A DNA stretch of 45,993 nt from CAZJFH01 sp964545205. GTDB taxonomy: Bacteria > Pseudomonadota > Alphaproteobacteria > Rhodospirillales > Magnetospirillaceae. The DNA lies in assembly GCA_964545205.1 (NCBI GenBank), contig CAZJFH010000039.1:1-45993 (forward strand). Reading direction: 5' to 3'. The translations under genes were made by a program, and so were the position numbers. The number at the start of each line of letters is the position of its first letter. The first letter of the stretch is position 1. Positions 15,744 to 23,400 of the stretch are shown here, piece after piece. Under the pieces are notes generated by a model. It saw only the letters and a program-made list of their open reading frames with translations, was not told the DNA's origin and did not search any database.

Positions 15744-15995
15744 CTAGAACGGGCAGTCGGGCCGGCCGCAGCGCGGGGTGCGCTTGGCCGGCACGTAGGC
15801 GCCGCACACCCGGCAGGCGACCATGTCCTCGACATCGGCGGCCGGCGGCTCGTCGGCGCGCGCCTCGGGCGCCCGCCGCCGCGGCATCTCGCGCTGGCGC
15901 TGCCGGTAGGGGCCCAGGACGAACTTGTTCCAGTATTTGAAGCCCAGCCAGACGGCCATGATCAGGACCGCGGTGAGCAGAATCTTGTTGAGCAT
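15744..15995 (-). CDS. Small membrane-anchored protein with C-terminal zinc-ribbon-like cysteines
   Basis: An 83-residue protein. Residues 5-18 form a short hydrophobic segment (ILLTAVLIMAVWLGFKYW), followed by a basic, proline-rich linker. The C-terminus has CRVCGAYVPAKRTPRCGRPDCPF: four cysteines spaced CxxC and C..C, which could hold one zinc ion. The N-in, C-out versus C-in orientation is not certain, though the basic linker after the helix favours a cytosolic C-terminus. It sits between the S49 peptidase (39 bp) and the EamA gene (15 bp). Function unknown. Confidence 0.7.
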   Translation of the reverse strand: MLNKILLTAVLIMAVWLGFKYWNKFVLGPYRQRQREMPRRRAPEARADEPPAADVEDMVACRVCGAYVPAKRTPRCGRPDCPF

Positions 15996-16034
15996 CCCAG
16001 GGTTATCGCGCGGCCCGCCGGCCGGGTCAACGCC

Positions 16035-16853
16035 TCACAGGCCGTAGCGGCTCCACAGCGCCCGTTCCTCCAGCGCCGACAGCAGGCCGTCGGCCCAGTC
16101 TTCGGGGCCGTGGATGTGCAGCTTGCGCCGCAGCAGGCCCTTGCGCGGCGCGATCGCCTGCAGGCGCACGTCGTCGCCGAAGCGGGCGCGCAGCGTCGAG
16201 CGCAGCTCGCCGAGCCCGTCGACCAGCCCCAGCCCGACGGCGCGCTCGCCGGTCCACACGTCGCCTTCGAACAGCTCGCCGTCGGCGGCCTTGAGCCGCT
16301 CGCCGCGGCGCTCGCGGACCAGCGCCTTGAAGTTGTCGTGGATGTCGGCCTGCAGCGCCTTGACCCGGGCGACGTCGTCTGGGTTCTCGGGGCGGAACGG
16401 ATCGAGCATCGCCTTGCGCGCCCCTTGCGTGTAGACCCGGCGTTCGACGCCCAGGCGTCGGATCGCCTCGTCGAAGCCGAATCCGGCGGCGACGACGCCG
16501 ATCGAGCCGACGATCGAATTGGCGTCGGCGAAGATCTCGTCGGCGGCCAGGGCGAGCCAGTAGCCGCCCGAGGCGCCGATGTCCTCGACGAAGGCCAGCA
16601 CGGGGACGTTCTTCTCCTTGGCCTTCTGGCGGATGCGCTGGAAGATCAGCGACGACTGCACCGGCGAGCCGCCGGGCGAGTTGATCGCCAGGGCGACGGC
16701 GGCCAGCTTCCTGGGCCGGAAGGCGCGCTCGATCAGCGGCGCCACGGTTTCGATCCCCATGCCGGGGCGCAGGCCGGCGCCGCGGCCGATGACGCCGTAG
16801 AGGCGCAGCACGGAGACCACGGGCGGCGGGTTGAACAGGCGGGACAGCTTCAT
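16035..16853 (-). CDS. S49-family serine peptidase (short SppA/SohB-like)
   Basis: The 272-residue protein is the single-domain form of signal peptide peptidase A. AINSPGGSP binds the substrate backbone, the nucleophile S95 lies in EDIGASGGYW, and the general base is probably K147 in the YTQGARKAMLDPF segment. SIVGSIGV is also conserved. The family is usually membrane-bound and degrades cleaved signal peptides, but this copy has only a weakly hydrophobic N-terminus (VVSVLRLYGVIG), so its location is uncertain. It is 57 bp downstream of the methyltransferase gene on the same strand, an arrangement familiar in alphaproteobacteria. Confidence 0.9.
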   Translation of the reverse strand: MKLSRLFNPPPVVSVLRLYGVIGRGAGLRPGMGIETVAPLIERAFRPRKLAAVALAINSPGGSPVQSSLIFQRIRQKAKEKNVPVLAFVEDIGASGGYWLALAADEIFADANSIVGSIGVVAAGFGFDEAIRRLGVERRVYTQGARKAMLDPFRPENPDDVARVKALQADIHDNFKALVRERRGERLKAADGELFEGDVWTGERAVGLGLVDGLGELRSTLRARFGDDVRLQAIAPRKGLLRRKLHIHGPEDWADGLLSALEERALWSRYGL

Positions 16854-16910
16854 GCCGTCACACTAGGGCGGCGGCGCGGCGCTGCCAATCGCCCGAACGG
16901 CATGTGGGGG

Positions 16911-17669
16911 TCACTCGATCGCGGCACCGTCCCACAGCACGGCGCGGGCGGCGGCGGTCCAGGCGCCGTCGGCCTCGTGCAGGGTCAGCCCCTGGTGCAG
17001 TTCCAGCGCCCCCTGCAGTCCCTTGCGGGCGCGCAGCAGCACGCGCTTGGCCGGCTTGCCCGGCTTCGGCCACAGCGGCAGCACGGCGACGGCGCCGACC
17101 CGCCCGCGCAAGCCCGCCAGCAGCCGGTCGAGACGGTCGGCGCGGTGGATCACGGTCAACATGCCCTTGGGCCGCAGCATGGTGACGCAGAAGCGCAGCC
17201 ATTCGCCGAGATCGGCCTCGCCCTCGACATTGGCGGCGGCCTTGCTCGCGTCGGGCGGCGCGGTGGCGCGCGCGGCCTCGAGGTAGGGCGGGTTGGTCAT
17301 GACGTGGTCGAAGGTGCCGGGGGCGAGCCGCGGCGGCGGCGCCAGCAGGCTGCCGGTCAGCACGTCGATGCGGCCGGAAAAGCCGTTGGCCTGGACGTTG
17401 TCGCGGGCCAGCGCCGCCAGGGCGGGCTGCAGCTCGATGCCGAAGATGCGGCAGCCCGGCACCCGCGCCGCCAGGCACAGCGACGCCGCGCCGGCGCCGA
17501 TGCCGGCGTCGAGCACCAGCTGGCCGTCGCCGGCCGGCACCGCGGCGGCCAGCAGCACCGGATCGATGGCGGCGCGGTAGCCTTCGGCCGGCTGGCGCAG
17601 CCGCACCCGGCCGCCGAGCAGGCCGTCCTCGGTGATGCCGCCGGCGGCGGCGGTCTGGCTCGCGGCCAC
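16911..17669 (-). CDS. tRNA1(Val) adenine-37 N6-methyltransferase-like protein (TrmN6 family)
   Basis: A 252-residue SAM-dependent methyltransferase. The cofactor loop LDAGIGAGAASL starts near residue 53, and FGIEL (76-80) holds the acidic SAM ligand. The catalytic NPPY (126-129) marks an N6-adenine methyltransferase. The N-terminal GGRVRLRQPAEGYRAAIDPVLLAAAV is typical of TrmN6/YfiC-like proteins, which modify tRNA. The exact target is inferred from the family. It is divergently arranged with the polyprenyl synthase gene, a pairing seen in many alphaproteobacteria. It heads the minus-strand run ending near 13941. Confidence 0.82.
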   Translation of the reverse strand: MAASQTAAAGGITEDGLLGGRVRLRQPAEGYRAAIDPVLLAAAVPAGDGQLVLDAGIGAGAASLCLAARVPGCRIFGIELQPALAALARDNVQANGFSGRIDVLTGSLLAPPPRLAPGTFDHVMTNPPYLEAARATAPPDASKAAANVEGEADLGEWLRFCVTMLRPKGMLTVIHRADRLDRLLAGLRGRVGAVAVLPLWPKPGKPAKRVLLRARKGLQGALELHQGLTLHEADGAWTAAARAVLWDGAAIE

Positions 17670-17808
17670 GCGCTCGCTCCTTGCTCTGCCGAAAGACCTA
17701 TGGCTAACTGCCGCCGGCGCGGCTTGTCAACTTGACCGCCGCGGAACGGCGCTCTTATGCTGCCGCGCGCGTGCGGTTCACGCGAATGATTCTGTGGGGG
17801 GAAACACG

Positions 17809-18825
17809 GTGGCGACGGTGGTGAGACTGGACGAAAAGGGCCGGCGGCAATCCGCGATCGACGCCTTGACGGCCCTGGTCGCCGACGACATGGACGCCGT
17901 CAACAAGGCGATCATCGAGCGCATGCACAGCCCGGTGGCGCTGATCCCGCAGCTCGCCGGCCACATCGTCGCCGCCGGCGGCAAGCGGCTGCGGCCGATG
18001 CTGACCCTGGCGGCGGCGCGGATGTGCGGCTATCAGGGCGAGCGCCACGTGCACCTGGCCGCCTGCGTCGAGTTCATCCACACCGCCACCCTGCTGCACG
18101 ACGACGTCGTCGACGAGAGCGAGCTGCGCCGCGGCCTGGCCTCGGCCAACGCGCTGTTCGGCAACAAGGCCAGCGTGCTGGTCGGCGACTTCCTGTTCTC
18201 GCGCGCCTTCGAGCTGATGGTCGCCGACGGCTCGCTGCCGGTGCTGGCGATCCTGTCGCGCGCCTCGTCGATCATCGCCGAGGGCGAGGTGCTGCAGCTC
18301 ATCACCACCAACGACACCGAGACCACCGAGGACGCCTATCTCGAGGTCATCCGCTCGAAGACCGCCGCCCTGTTCGCCGCCGCCTGCCGCGTCGGCGCGG
18401 TGGTCGCCGAGCGGCCCAAGGCCGAGGAGGACGCGCTCGACAGCTACGGCCTCAATCTCGGCATCGCCTTCCAGCTCACCGACGACGTCCTCGACTACTC
18501 GGCCAAGCAGGCGGTGCTGGGCAAGACCATCGGCGACGACTTCCGCGAGGGCAAGCTGACCCTGCCGGTGATCCTGGCCTTCCGCCGCGGCGACGACGCC
18601 GAGCGCGCGTTCTGGCGCCGCTGCGTCGAGGACATGGACCAGAAGGACGGCGACCTCGAGCACGCGCTGGCGCTGATGGACAAGCACGGCGCGCTCCGCG
18701 ACAGCCTGGAACGCGCCCGCCACTACGGCGCCATCGCCCGCGACGCGCTGGAAATCTTCCCCGCCGGACCGATCAAGACCGCACTCGCCGACGTCATCGA
18801 CTTCTGCATCGAGCGGGCTTACTGA
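17809..18825 (+). CDS. Long-chain polyprenyl diphosphate synthase (octaprenyl/decaprenyl type)
   Basis: The 338-residue trans-prenyltransferase has both aspartate-rich motifs: D98-D-V-V-D102 (in LLHDDVVDES) and D225-D-V-L-D229. AGGKRLRPML is the isopentenyl diphosphate site, and SKTAALFAAACR and GDDFREGKLTLP are further signatures. Small residues (A, T) five and four positions before the first motif favour long products for the ubiquinone side chain. The GTG at 17809 is chosen because GGGGGGA lies 7-13 nt before it and the conserved part starts soon after. A further in-frame ATG upstream (17632) has no such site and overlaps the divergent gene. The exact chain length cannot be read. Confidence 0.92.
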   Translation: MATVVRLDEKGRRQSAIDALTALVADDMDAVNKAIIERMHSPVALIPQLAGHIVAAGGKRLRPMLTLAAARMCGYQGERHVHLAACVEFIHTATLLHDDVVDESELRRGLASANALFGNKASVLVGDFLFSRAFELMVADGSLPVLAILSRASSIIAEGEVLQLITTNDTETTEDAYLEVIRSKTAALFAAACRVGAVVAERPKAEEDALDSYGLNLGIAFQLTDDVLDYSAKQAVLGKTIGDDFREGKLTLPVILAFRRGDDAERAFWRRCVEDMDQKDGDLEHALALMDKHGALRDSLERARHYGAIARDALEIFPAGPIKTALADVIDFCIERAY

Positions 18826-18863
18826 GGCGGCCGAAAAAGGCGCGAAGCGGGCGCAATTCCCGT

Positions 18864-18892
18864 TTGCGTCCGGCAGCCGGACCCGCTATATA
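18864..18892 (+). promoter_or_regulatory. Promoter of the tRNA-Pro gene
   Basis: TTGCGT (18864-18869) and TATATA (18887-18892) are separated by 17 bp, with a GAC just after, as often seen before alphaproteobacterial tRNA genes. The predicted start, near 18899, is about 11 nt before the mature tRNA. Confidence 0.7.
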
Positions 18893-18909
18893 GACGGCCT
18901 CCAGGCGGT

Positions 18910-18986
18910 CGGAGTGTAGCTCAGCCTGGTAGAGCACTGTCTTCGGGAGGCAGGGGCCGGAGGTTCGAATCCTCTCACTCCGACCA
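18910..18986 (+). tRNA. tRNA-Pro (anticodon CGG)
   Basis: A 77-nt cloverleaf with encoded CCA. Acceptor stem CGGAGTG pairs with CACTCCG. The D arm is GCTC..GAGC with AGCCTGGTA loop. The anticodon stem CTGTC/GGCAG surrounds the loop TTCGGGA, giving anticodon CGG. The T arm is GGAGG/CCTCT with TTCGAAT. It reads CCG codons, which are abundant in this GC-rich genome. A terminator follows. Confidence 0.97.
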
Positions 18987-19018
18987 ATATTTCCGCAAGG
19001 AAATCGGGACGTCAGCGG

Positions 19019-19037
19019 CGGGGCTTCGGCCCCGTTT
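19019..19037 (+). terminator. Rho-independent terminator of tRNA-Pro
   Basis: CGGGGC (19019-19024), TTCG loop, GCCCCG (19029-19034), then TTT. A smaller hairpin, ATTTCC-GCAA-GGAAAT (18989-19004), lies between the tRNA and this terminator. Confidence 0.75.
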
Positions 19038-19090
19038 CGCGTTTCTGGAGCCCTGAACGACGGCCGATCAATGATCCGGCCGCGGTGACG

Positions 19091-19423
19091 TCACCGGGTC
19101 ACGCATCCGGCCAGCACCGGCACAAACGGGGTTTCGGCAGGCAGACCGAACGCGCCGCGGTCGTGCAGTTCCGCCGCCGCGCCGGGGTCGATCGCGACGA
19201 GCCAGGCTCCCGGCCAGCGCGTCCTTCGGACCGGCCGGGCCCCGGCGTCGACGATGGCGGCCAGCGAGCGTTGCTCCGGCTGCCAGGGTGGAAACACCAC
19301 CAGCCGCACCCCGCCGGCGTCCTCGGGGGCGGCGAGCGCGAAGGCGAGGCCGAGCCCCGCCGCCCAGGCGGTCACCGCGCCGGCCAGGACCGCCGCGGCC
19401 AGCATGTGCGGCCGCAGGCTCAT
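19091..19423 (-). CDS. Small membrane-anchored or secreted protein coupled to the MFS gene
   Basis: A 110-residue protein of unknown function. Residues 7-32 are hydrophobic and act as an anchor or signal peptide (MLAAAVLAGAVTAWAAGLGLAFALAA). The rest is a small soluble domain with VRLVVFPPWQPEQRSLAAIVDAGARPVRRTRWPGAWLVAIDPG split into short beta strands. The start overlaps the MFS stop as ATGA (19420-19423), so the two are translated together. There is no obvious homologue in my knowledge. The domain likely faces the periplasm. Confidence 0.6.
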   Translation of the reverse strand: MSLRPHMLAAAVLAGAVTAWAAGLGLAFALAAPEDAGGVRLVVFPPWQPEQRSLAAIVDAGARPVRRTRWPGAWLVAIDPGAAAELHDRGAFGLPAETPFVPVLAGCVTR

Positions 19424-20631
19424 TCCGCCGGCGCCGGCGCCGGCGCCGCGCGCTCGGCGATCGGCAGGTGGAGGATCGCCGCCGCAACTGACAGCACCAC
19501 GGACAGCCACCACACCACGTCGTACGATCCCGTGCGCTCGTACAGCACCCCGCCCAGCCACACGCCGAGGAACGAGCCGATCTGGTGGCTGAGGAACACC
19601 AGGCCGAACAGCGTCGCCATGTAGCGCGGCCCGAACATCACCGCGACCAGGCCCGAGGTCGGCGCCACGGTGGCCAGCCACAGCAGGCCCATCGCGGCGC
19701 CGAACAGCAGGGCCGTCGCCGGGCTCGGCGGCAGGGTGACGAAGGCGGCGATCGCCGCGGCGCGGCCGAGATAGATCAGCGCCAGCAGCAGCTTCTTGCT
19801 GCGCCGGCCGCCGATGATGCCGGCGCCGTAGGCGCCGGCGATGTTGAACAGGCCGATCATGCCGATGGTCCAGGCCGCCACCGTCGGGCTGAGGCCGCGA
19901 TCGGTCAGGTAGGGCGGCAGGTGGATGGTCACGAAGGCGAGCTGGAAGCCGCAGACGAAGAAGCCGGCGGCGAGCAGGACGTAGCTGCGATGGGCCAGCG
20001 CCCGGCGCACCGCAGCACCCAGGCCCTCGGCCGTTCCCGTCGCCGCCGGGGCCGCCGACGCGCCGGCGAAGGGCGTCGCCAGCAGCGGGATCAGCGCCAC
20101 CATGGCGGCGAGCAGCAAGAGCGCCGTCTGCCAGCCGAACAGCGCGACATAGGCCTGGCCCAGCGGCACCACCAGGAACTGCCCCAGCGAGCCGGCGGCG
20201 GCGCCGATGCCCAGCGCCCAGGAGCGGCGCCGCTCGGGCACGCAGCGCGCGAAGGCCGCCATCACCGTGATGTAGGAGGCGCCGCCCATGCCGAGGCCGA
20301 CCAGCAGGCCGGCCGACAGGTGCAGCCACAGCGGCTCGGTGGCCGCCGGCGTCAGCGCCACGCCCAGCGCGAACAGCGCGCCGCCGCCGGCCAGGACCCG
20401 CGCCGGGCCGAAACGGTCCGCCAGCGCGCCGGCCAGCGGCTGGCCGATGCCCCACATCAGGTTCTGGATCGCCATCGCCAGGGCGAACACCTCGCGGCTC
20501 CAGCCCTGCGCGGCGCTTAACGGCTCGGTGAAGATGCCGAAGGCGGCGCGGGTGCCGAACGAGAACAGCCCGATCAGGCAGCCGGCGGCGATCAGCAGCG
20601 CCAGGCGCGGCGACAGCGCGTCCTCACGCAT
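19420..20631 (-). CDS. Major facilitator superfamily transporter (oxalate/formate-antiporter or monocarboxylate-like)
   Basis: A 403-residue inner-membrane carrier with twelve predicted helices. The first helix region reads LIGLFSFGTRAAFGIFTEPL, followed by the loop GQPLAGALADRFGPARVL, the motif A-like sequence of the family. LGMGGASYITVMAAFARCVPERRRSWALG is typical of MCT/OFA-group members, which carry organic anions. The substrate is unknown. The gene overlaps the upstream tautomerase by 8 nt (20624-20631) and the downstream small gene by 4 nt. A divergent LysR regulator suggests induction by a substrate, possibly an aromatic or dicarboxylic compound, though this is inference. Confidence 0.85.
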   Translation of the reverse strand: MREDALSPRLALLIAAGCLIGLFSFGTRAAFGIFTEPLSAAQGWSREVFALAMAIQNLMWGIGQPLAGALADRFGPARVLAGGGALFALGVALTPAATEPLWLHLSAGLLVGLGMGGASYITVMAAFARCVPERRRSWALGIGAAAGSLGQFLVVPLGQAYVALFGWQTALLLLAAMVALIPLLATPFAGASAAPAATGTAEGLGAAVRRALAHRSYVLLAAGFFVCGFQLAFVTIHLPPYLTDRGLSPTVAAWTIGMIGLFNIAGAYGAGIIGGRRSKKLLLALIYLGRAAAIAAFVTLPPSPATALLFGAAMGLLWLATVAPTSGLVAVMFGPRYMATLFGLVFLSHQIGSFLGVWLGGVLYERTGSYDVVWWLSVVLSVAAAILHLPIAERAAPAPAPAE

Positions 20632-21010
20632 GCGCCGCCTCCCGCCGTCCGGCCTGGGTCATGCCGCCATAGCCCCAGGCGTCGGCGGCGATCTCGTGCA
20701 CGATCACGTATGTCGCGCCCGGCAGCTCGGCGCCGAGCTCCGCGCGCAGCAGGGCGTCGACCGCCGCGACCAGCGCCGCCTTCTCGGCCGCCGCGTTGGT
20801 GCCGGCGGTGACGTAGGCGTCGACATGGGCGGCGATCGGCCGCGGCGCACCGCCGATGCTCCAGAAGCCGTAGGCGCGCTCGACCAGCACGCTGGTCAGG
20901 GCCGCCTGCTTGCGCATCGCCTCGGCCATCAGCGTGGTGATCCCGGCCTGGATGCGGCGGGCCTGGGGTTCGGTCAGCGCGCTGCCGACCTTGACGTGGA
21001 TGAAGGGCAT
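20624..21010 (-). CDS. Tautomerase superfamily protein (tandem 4-oxalocrotonate-tautomerase-like domains)
   Basis: The 128-residue protein begins MPFIHVKVG, with the catalytic N-terminal proline (P2 after Met removal) of 4-oxalocrotonate tautomerase enzymes. About 57 residues form the first beta-alpha-beta unit. A second similar unit starts near AAHVDAYVTAGTNAAAEK and ends DAWGYGG, so two short domains are fused, with the second lacking its own proline. The ATG at 21010 is chosen because the proline must directly follow it. It is the first gene of an operon with an MFS transporter and a small protein. Reaction unknown; keto-enol isomerisation of a dicarboxylate is likely. Confidence 0.75.
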   Translation of the reverse strand: MPFIHVKVGSALTEPQARRIQAGITTLMAEAMRKQAALTSVLVERAYGFWSIGGAPRPIAAHVDAYVTAGTNAAAEKAALVAAVDALLRAELGAELPGATYVIVHEIAADAWGYGGMTQAGRREAAHA

Positions 21011-21079
21011 CGACGGCCTCCTTGTTGTCCGCTTGCAGGCTAGGCCGGCGCCGTGACATGATGGTAGCGCAATATTCTC

Positions 21080-21090
21080 ATCTTCAAGAT
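21080..21090. promoter_or_regulatory. Possible LysR operator in the divergent tautomerase/LysR region
   Basis: ATCTT-C-AAGAT is an 11-bp interrupted palindrome within the 94-bp gap between two divergent starts and in a locally AT-rich patch. It lies about 15 nt before the LysR start. It is only a candidate because the T-N11-A pattern is not clear. Confidence 0.3.
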
Positions 21091-21104
21091 AACGGTTTTG
21101 CATC

Positions 21105-21998
21105 ATGCTGGACGAGATGCGCGCCTTCGTGGCGCTGGTCGAGGCGGGCTCGATCTACAAGGCGGCCGACCGCATCCACCTCAGCCAGCCGGCGGTGAGC
21201 CGGCGCATCCAGGGGCTGGAGCAGTCGCTCGGCGCCACGCTGTTCGACCGCAGCGCCAAGCCGCTGCGCCTGACCGCGTCGGGCCACGCCGCCTACGAGC
21301 GCTGCCGCGGCATCCTGCAGGCCGTCGACGACCTGCGGGCGGCGATGGCCGACGGCGCGCCGCGCGGCGACTTCCGCATCGGCCTGTCGCCGGGCCTGGC
21401 CGATCCCGCCATCTCGCGCCCGATCGCGGTGCTGGGCGAGGCCTTCCCGGCGGTGCGGCTGACGGTGGTCAGCGGCTTCTCGGGCGAGATGCTGGCCCGG
21501 GTCGAGGCCGGAACGCTCGATGCCGCCGTGGTCGTGATGCCGCCCGAGGCGGCGGTGCCGCGCGGCCTGCACGCCCGCGACATCGGCCGCGAGGAGATCG
21601 TGGTCGTCGCCGGCCGCCAGCACGGGCTCGGCGGCCGCCCGGTGAAGCTGGCCGAGCTCGCCACCTTCCACTGGGTGCTGAACCCCGAGGGCTGCGGCTA
21701 CCGCCGCGCCCTCGCCGAGCGCCTGGCCCGCTGCGGCGCCGCGCTGCACGGCGGCGTCGACGTCTGGGGCCTGGCGGTGCAGCTGCGCCTGGTCGCCGAC
21801 GGCGCCGGGCTCGCCCTGGTGTCGCGCCGGGCGCTGGCCGCCTCGGGCCTGGCGGAGCAGCTCGACGTCGTCGCGGTCACCGACTTCGACTTCGCCGCCG
21901 TCGCCCGGATCGCCTGGCGCGACGGCCTCGGCGGCCTCGGCCGGGTGCTCGAGCTGTTCGCGCGGGAACTGGAGACGGCGCTGGCCGGCGAGCCGTGA
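21105..21998 (+). CDS. LysR-family transcriptional regulator
   Basis: A 297-residue regulator. The N-terminal winged helix is clear: MRAFVALVEAGSIYKAADR, then HLSQPAVSRRIQGLEQSLG (recognition helix) and LFDRSAKPLRLTASG. The effector-binding domain from residue ~90 begins GDFRIGLSPGLADPAISRP. It is divergent from the tautomerase/MFS operon, the usual LysR arrangement for controlling the adjacent operon. The inducer is unknown. Its stop is 2 bp from that of the convergent DUF1127 gene. Confidence 0.92.
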   Translation: MLDEMRAFVALVEAGSIYKAADRIHLSQPAVSRRIQGLEQSLGATLFDRSAKPLRLTASGHAAYERCRGILQAVDDLRAAMADGAPRGDFRIGLSPGLADPAISRPIAVLGEAFPAVRLTVVSGFSGEMLARVEAGTLDAAVVVMPPEAAVPRGLHARDIGREEIVVVAGRQHGLGGRPVKLAELATFHWVLNPEGCGYRRALAERLARCGAALHGGVDVWGLAVQLRLVADGAGLALVSRRALAASGLAEQLDVVAVTDFDFAAVARIAWRDGLGGLGRVLELFARELETALAGEP

Positions 21999-22000
21999 GA

Positions 22001-22222
22001 TCATGGCCGCCAGAACGGCTTGTGGGCCTCGCGCCAGGCGTCGGCGCGCGACAGACCGATGTCCTTCAGCAGGTGATCGTCCATCGTCAGCAGCTGGCGG
22101 CGCTCGAACCGGCGCAACTGCCACATGGCGACGGCCTTGCGGGCGCGTCTCAGGCCCGCGCGCAGGCCGGCGCGAAAACCCGCCGGCGACGTCGCGGACG
22201 GAAGGGGCCTCGTGCGGTCCAT
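22001..22222 (-). CDS. DUF1127 domain protein (YjiS-like)
   Basis: A 73-residue basic protein. Its C-terminal ~40 residues, WQLRRFERRQLLTMDDHLL then KDIGLSRADAWREAHKPFW, are a DUF1127 domain. Such small arginine-rich proteins are common in alphaproteobacteria. Some short ones bind RNA and affect phosphate or carbon metabolism, but this longer form has no defined role. The ATG at 22222 is preferred to the upstream in-frame ATG (22267) because GGAG lies about 8 nt before it. Confidence 0.82.
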   Translation of the reverse strand: MDRTRPLPSATSPAGFRAGLRAGLRRARKAVAMWQLRRFERRQLLTMDDHLLKDIGLSRADAWREAHKPFWRP

Positions 22223-22358
22223 CTCGAGTCTCCACGGTCGTAGCTTCCCGACCCCAGGCTCCGCCATCCCGAGACTTGCTTCAAACGCATAAACCTCATC
22301 TCCAAATTACCTGAGTTGCATCATCGTCGATCCGGCGCGTCGCGGGCGTCGGGCCGGT

Positions 22359-23285
22359 TCAGGGCGAGGATCGTGACCCGCTGTCGAACGCGAGCTGCGC
22401 GCGGATCCAGTCGCGGAACCGGACCACCTCGGGGCGGGCCAGCGACTCCTGACCGCAGACCAGCCAGTAGGCGGTGGTCGACGGCACGGCCGGCCCGAAC
22501 AGCTCGACCAGAGCGCCGCCGGCCAGGTCGGCATCGACCAGCGGCTTCCGTCCGATGGCGACGCCCAGCCCCTGGACCGCGGCATTCATCGCGTGCTGGA
22601 TGGTGTCGAACCGCAGACCGCGGCTCAGGTCCAACGCGTCCAGCCCGGCGGCCCGGCTCCAGGCGGCCCAGTCCTCGGCGACATTGACGATGTGCAGCAG
22701 CGTCTCGCCCGCCAGGTCCGCGGGGCCGCGCAGTCTTTCCGCCACGGCCGGGCTGGCGACCGGCACGAGCTGTTCGGTCACCAGCTTGAGGGCGTAGAGG
22801 TCGGGCCACGGGCCCTTGCCCATCCGGATCGCCAGGTCGATGCCGTCGCGCGGGAAGTCGACCAGGCGGTGGGCGGTGTCGATGGTCACCGCCACGTCGG
22901 GATGGGCTTTCTGGAAGTCCGGCAGGCGCGGGATCAGCCAGCGCAGGGCGAAGGTCGGCGCCGCGCTGATCGACAGCGCGCCGCGCGCCGGCCGGCCCGG
23001 CAGCGCCTCGGTCGCCCGCGCCAGCGCGTCCAGCGCCTGGCGCACTTGCGGCAGATAGGCGGTGCCGGCGCCGCTCAAGGAAAGACCGCGCGTGCCGCGC
23101 ACGAACAGCGCCACGCCCAGCCAGTCCTCCAGGCCCTGGATGGCGTGGCTGACGGCGCTGGGCGTGACGTGCAGTTCCTCGGCCGCCGCCTTGAAGCTCA
23201 GGTGGCGGCCGGCGGCCTCGAACACCCGCAGCGTGTTCAGCGGCGGCAAGCGATACGGCATCCGCGTCCTCGTGCTGTCCTTCAT
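22359..23285 (-). CDS. LysR-family regulator, GcvA-like
   Basis: The 308-residue product has the GcvA-type start PYRLPPLNTLRVFEAAGRHLSFKAAAEELHVTPSAVSHAIQ, read as two helices with the recognition helix VTPSAVSHAIQGLEDWLG. LFVRGTRGLSLS is the wing. The effector domain includes GALSISAAPTFALRWLIPRL and DLAIRMGKGPWPDL, usual for this subgroup. The ATG at 23285 has GAGGTGAGG upstream; an alternative in-frame ATG is eight codons later. A box matching one near the enoyl-CoA hydratase gene lies about 100 bp upstream (23379-23400), suggesting autoregulation. Confidence 0.92.
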   Translation of the reverse strand: MKDSTRTRMPYRLPPLNTLRVFEAAGRHLSFKAAAEELHVTPSAVSHAIQGLEDWLGVALFVRGTRGLSLSGAGTAYLPQVRQALDALARATEALPGRPARGALSISAAPTFALRWLIPRLPDFQKAHPDVAVTIDTAHRLVDFPRDGIDLAIRMGKGPWPDLYALKLVTEQLVPVASPAVAERLRGPADLAGETLLHIVNVAEDWAAWSRAAGLDALDLSRGLRFDTIQHAMNAAVQGLGVAIGRKPLVDADLAGGALVELFGPAVPSTTAYWLVCGQESLARPEVVRFRDWIRAQLAFDSGSRSSP

Positions 23286-23378
23286 CGCCTCACCTCGACG
23301 CTACAGGGCCGGCCCCGTGGCGGAAACCCGATTCAGCCGCCACTCCGCCCCGCGCCGCAAATGCCAAATGCGCCGGTG

Positions 23379-23400
23379 CGGATGAGCGGAATTCATCCGG
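23379..23400. promoter_or_regulatory. Candidate LysR operator, copy 1
   Basis: CGGATGAGCGGAATTCATCCGG contains ATGA-N7-TCAT, a dyad with LysR-type spacing. The 16-mer GGATGAGCGGAATTCA recurs with one change at 25068-25083. It lies about 100 bp upstream of the GcvA-like gene and runs into the stop codon of the TSUP permease, so a terminator role is a less likely alternative. Confidence 0.5.

Noticed and set aside
14949..17735. A 928-codon plus-strand frame opposite the EamA, S49 and methyltransferase genes
   Set aside because: Low-complexity antisense translation. All three minus-strand genes have clear motifs, so this is a GC artefact.
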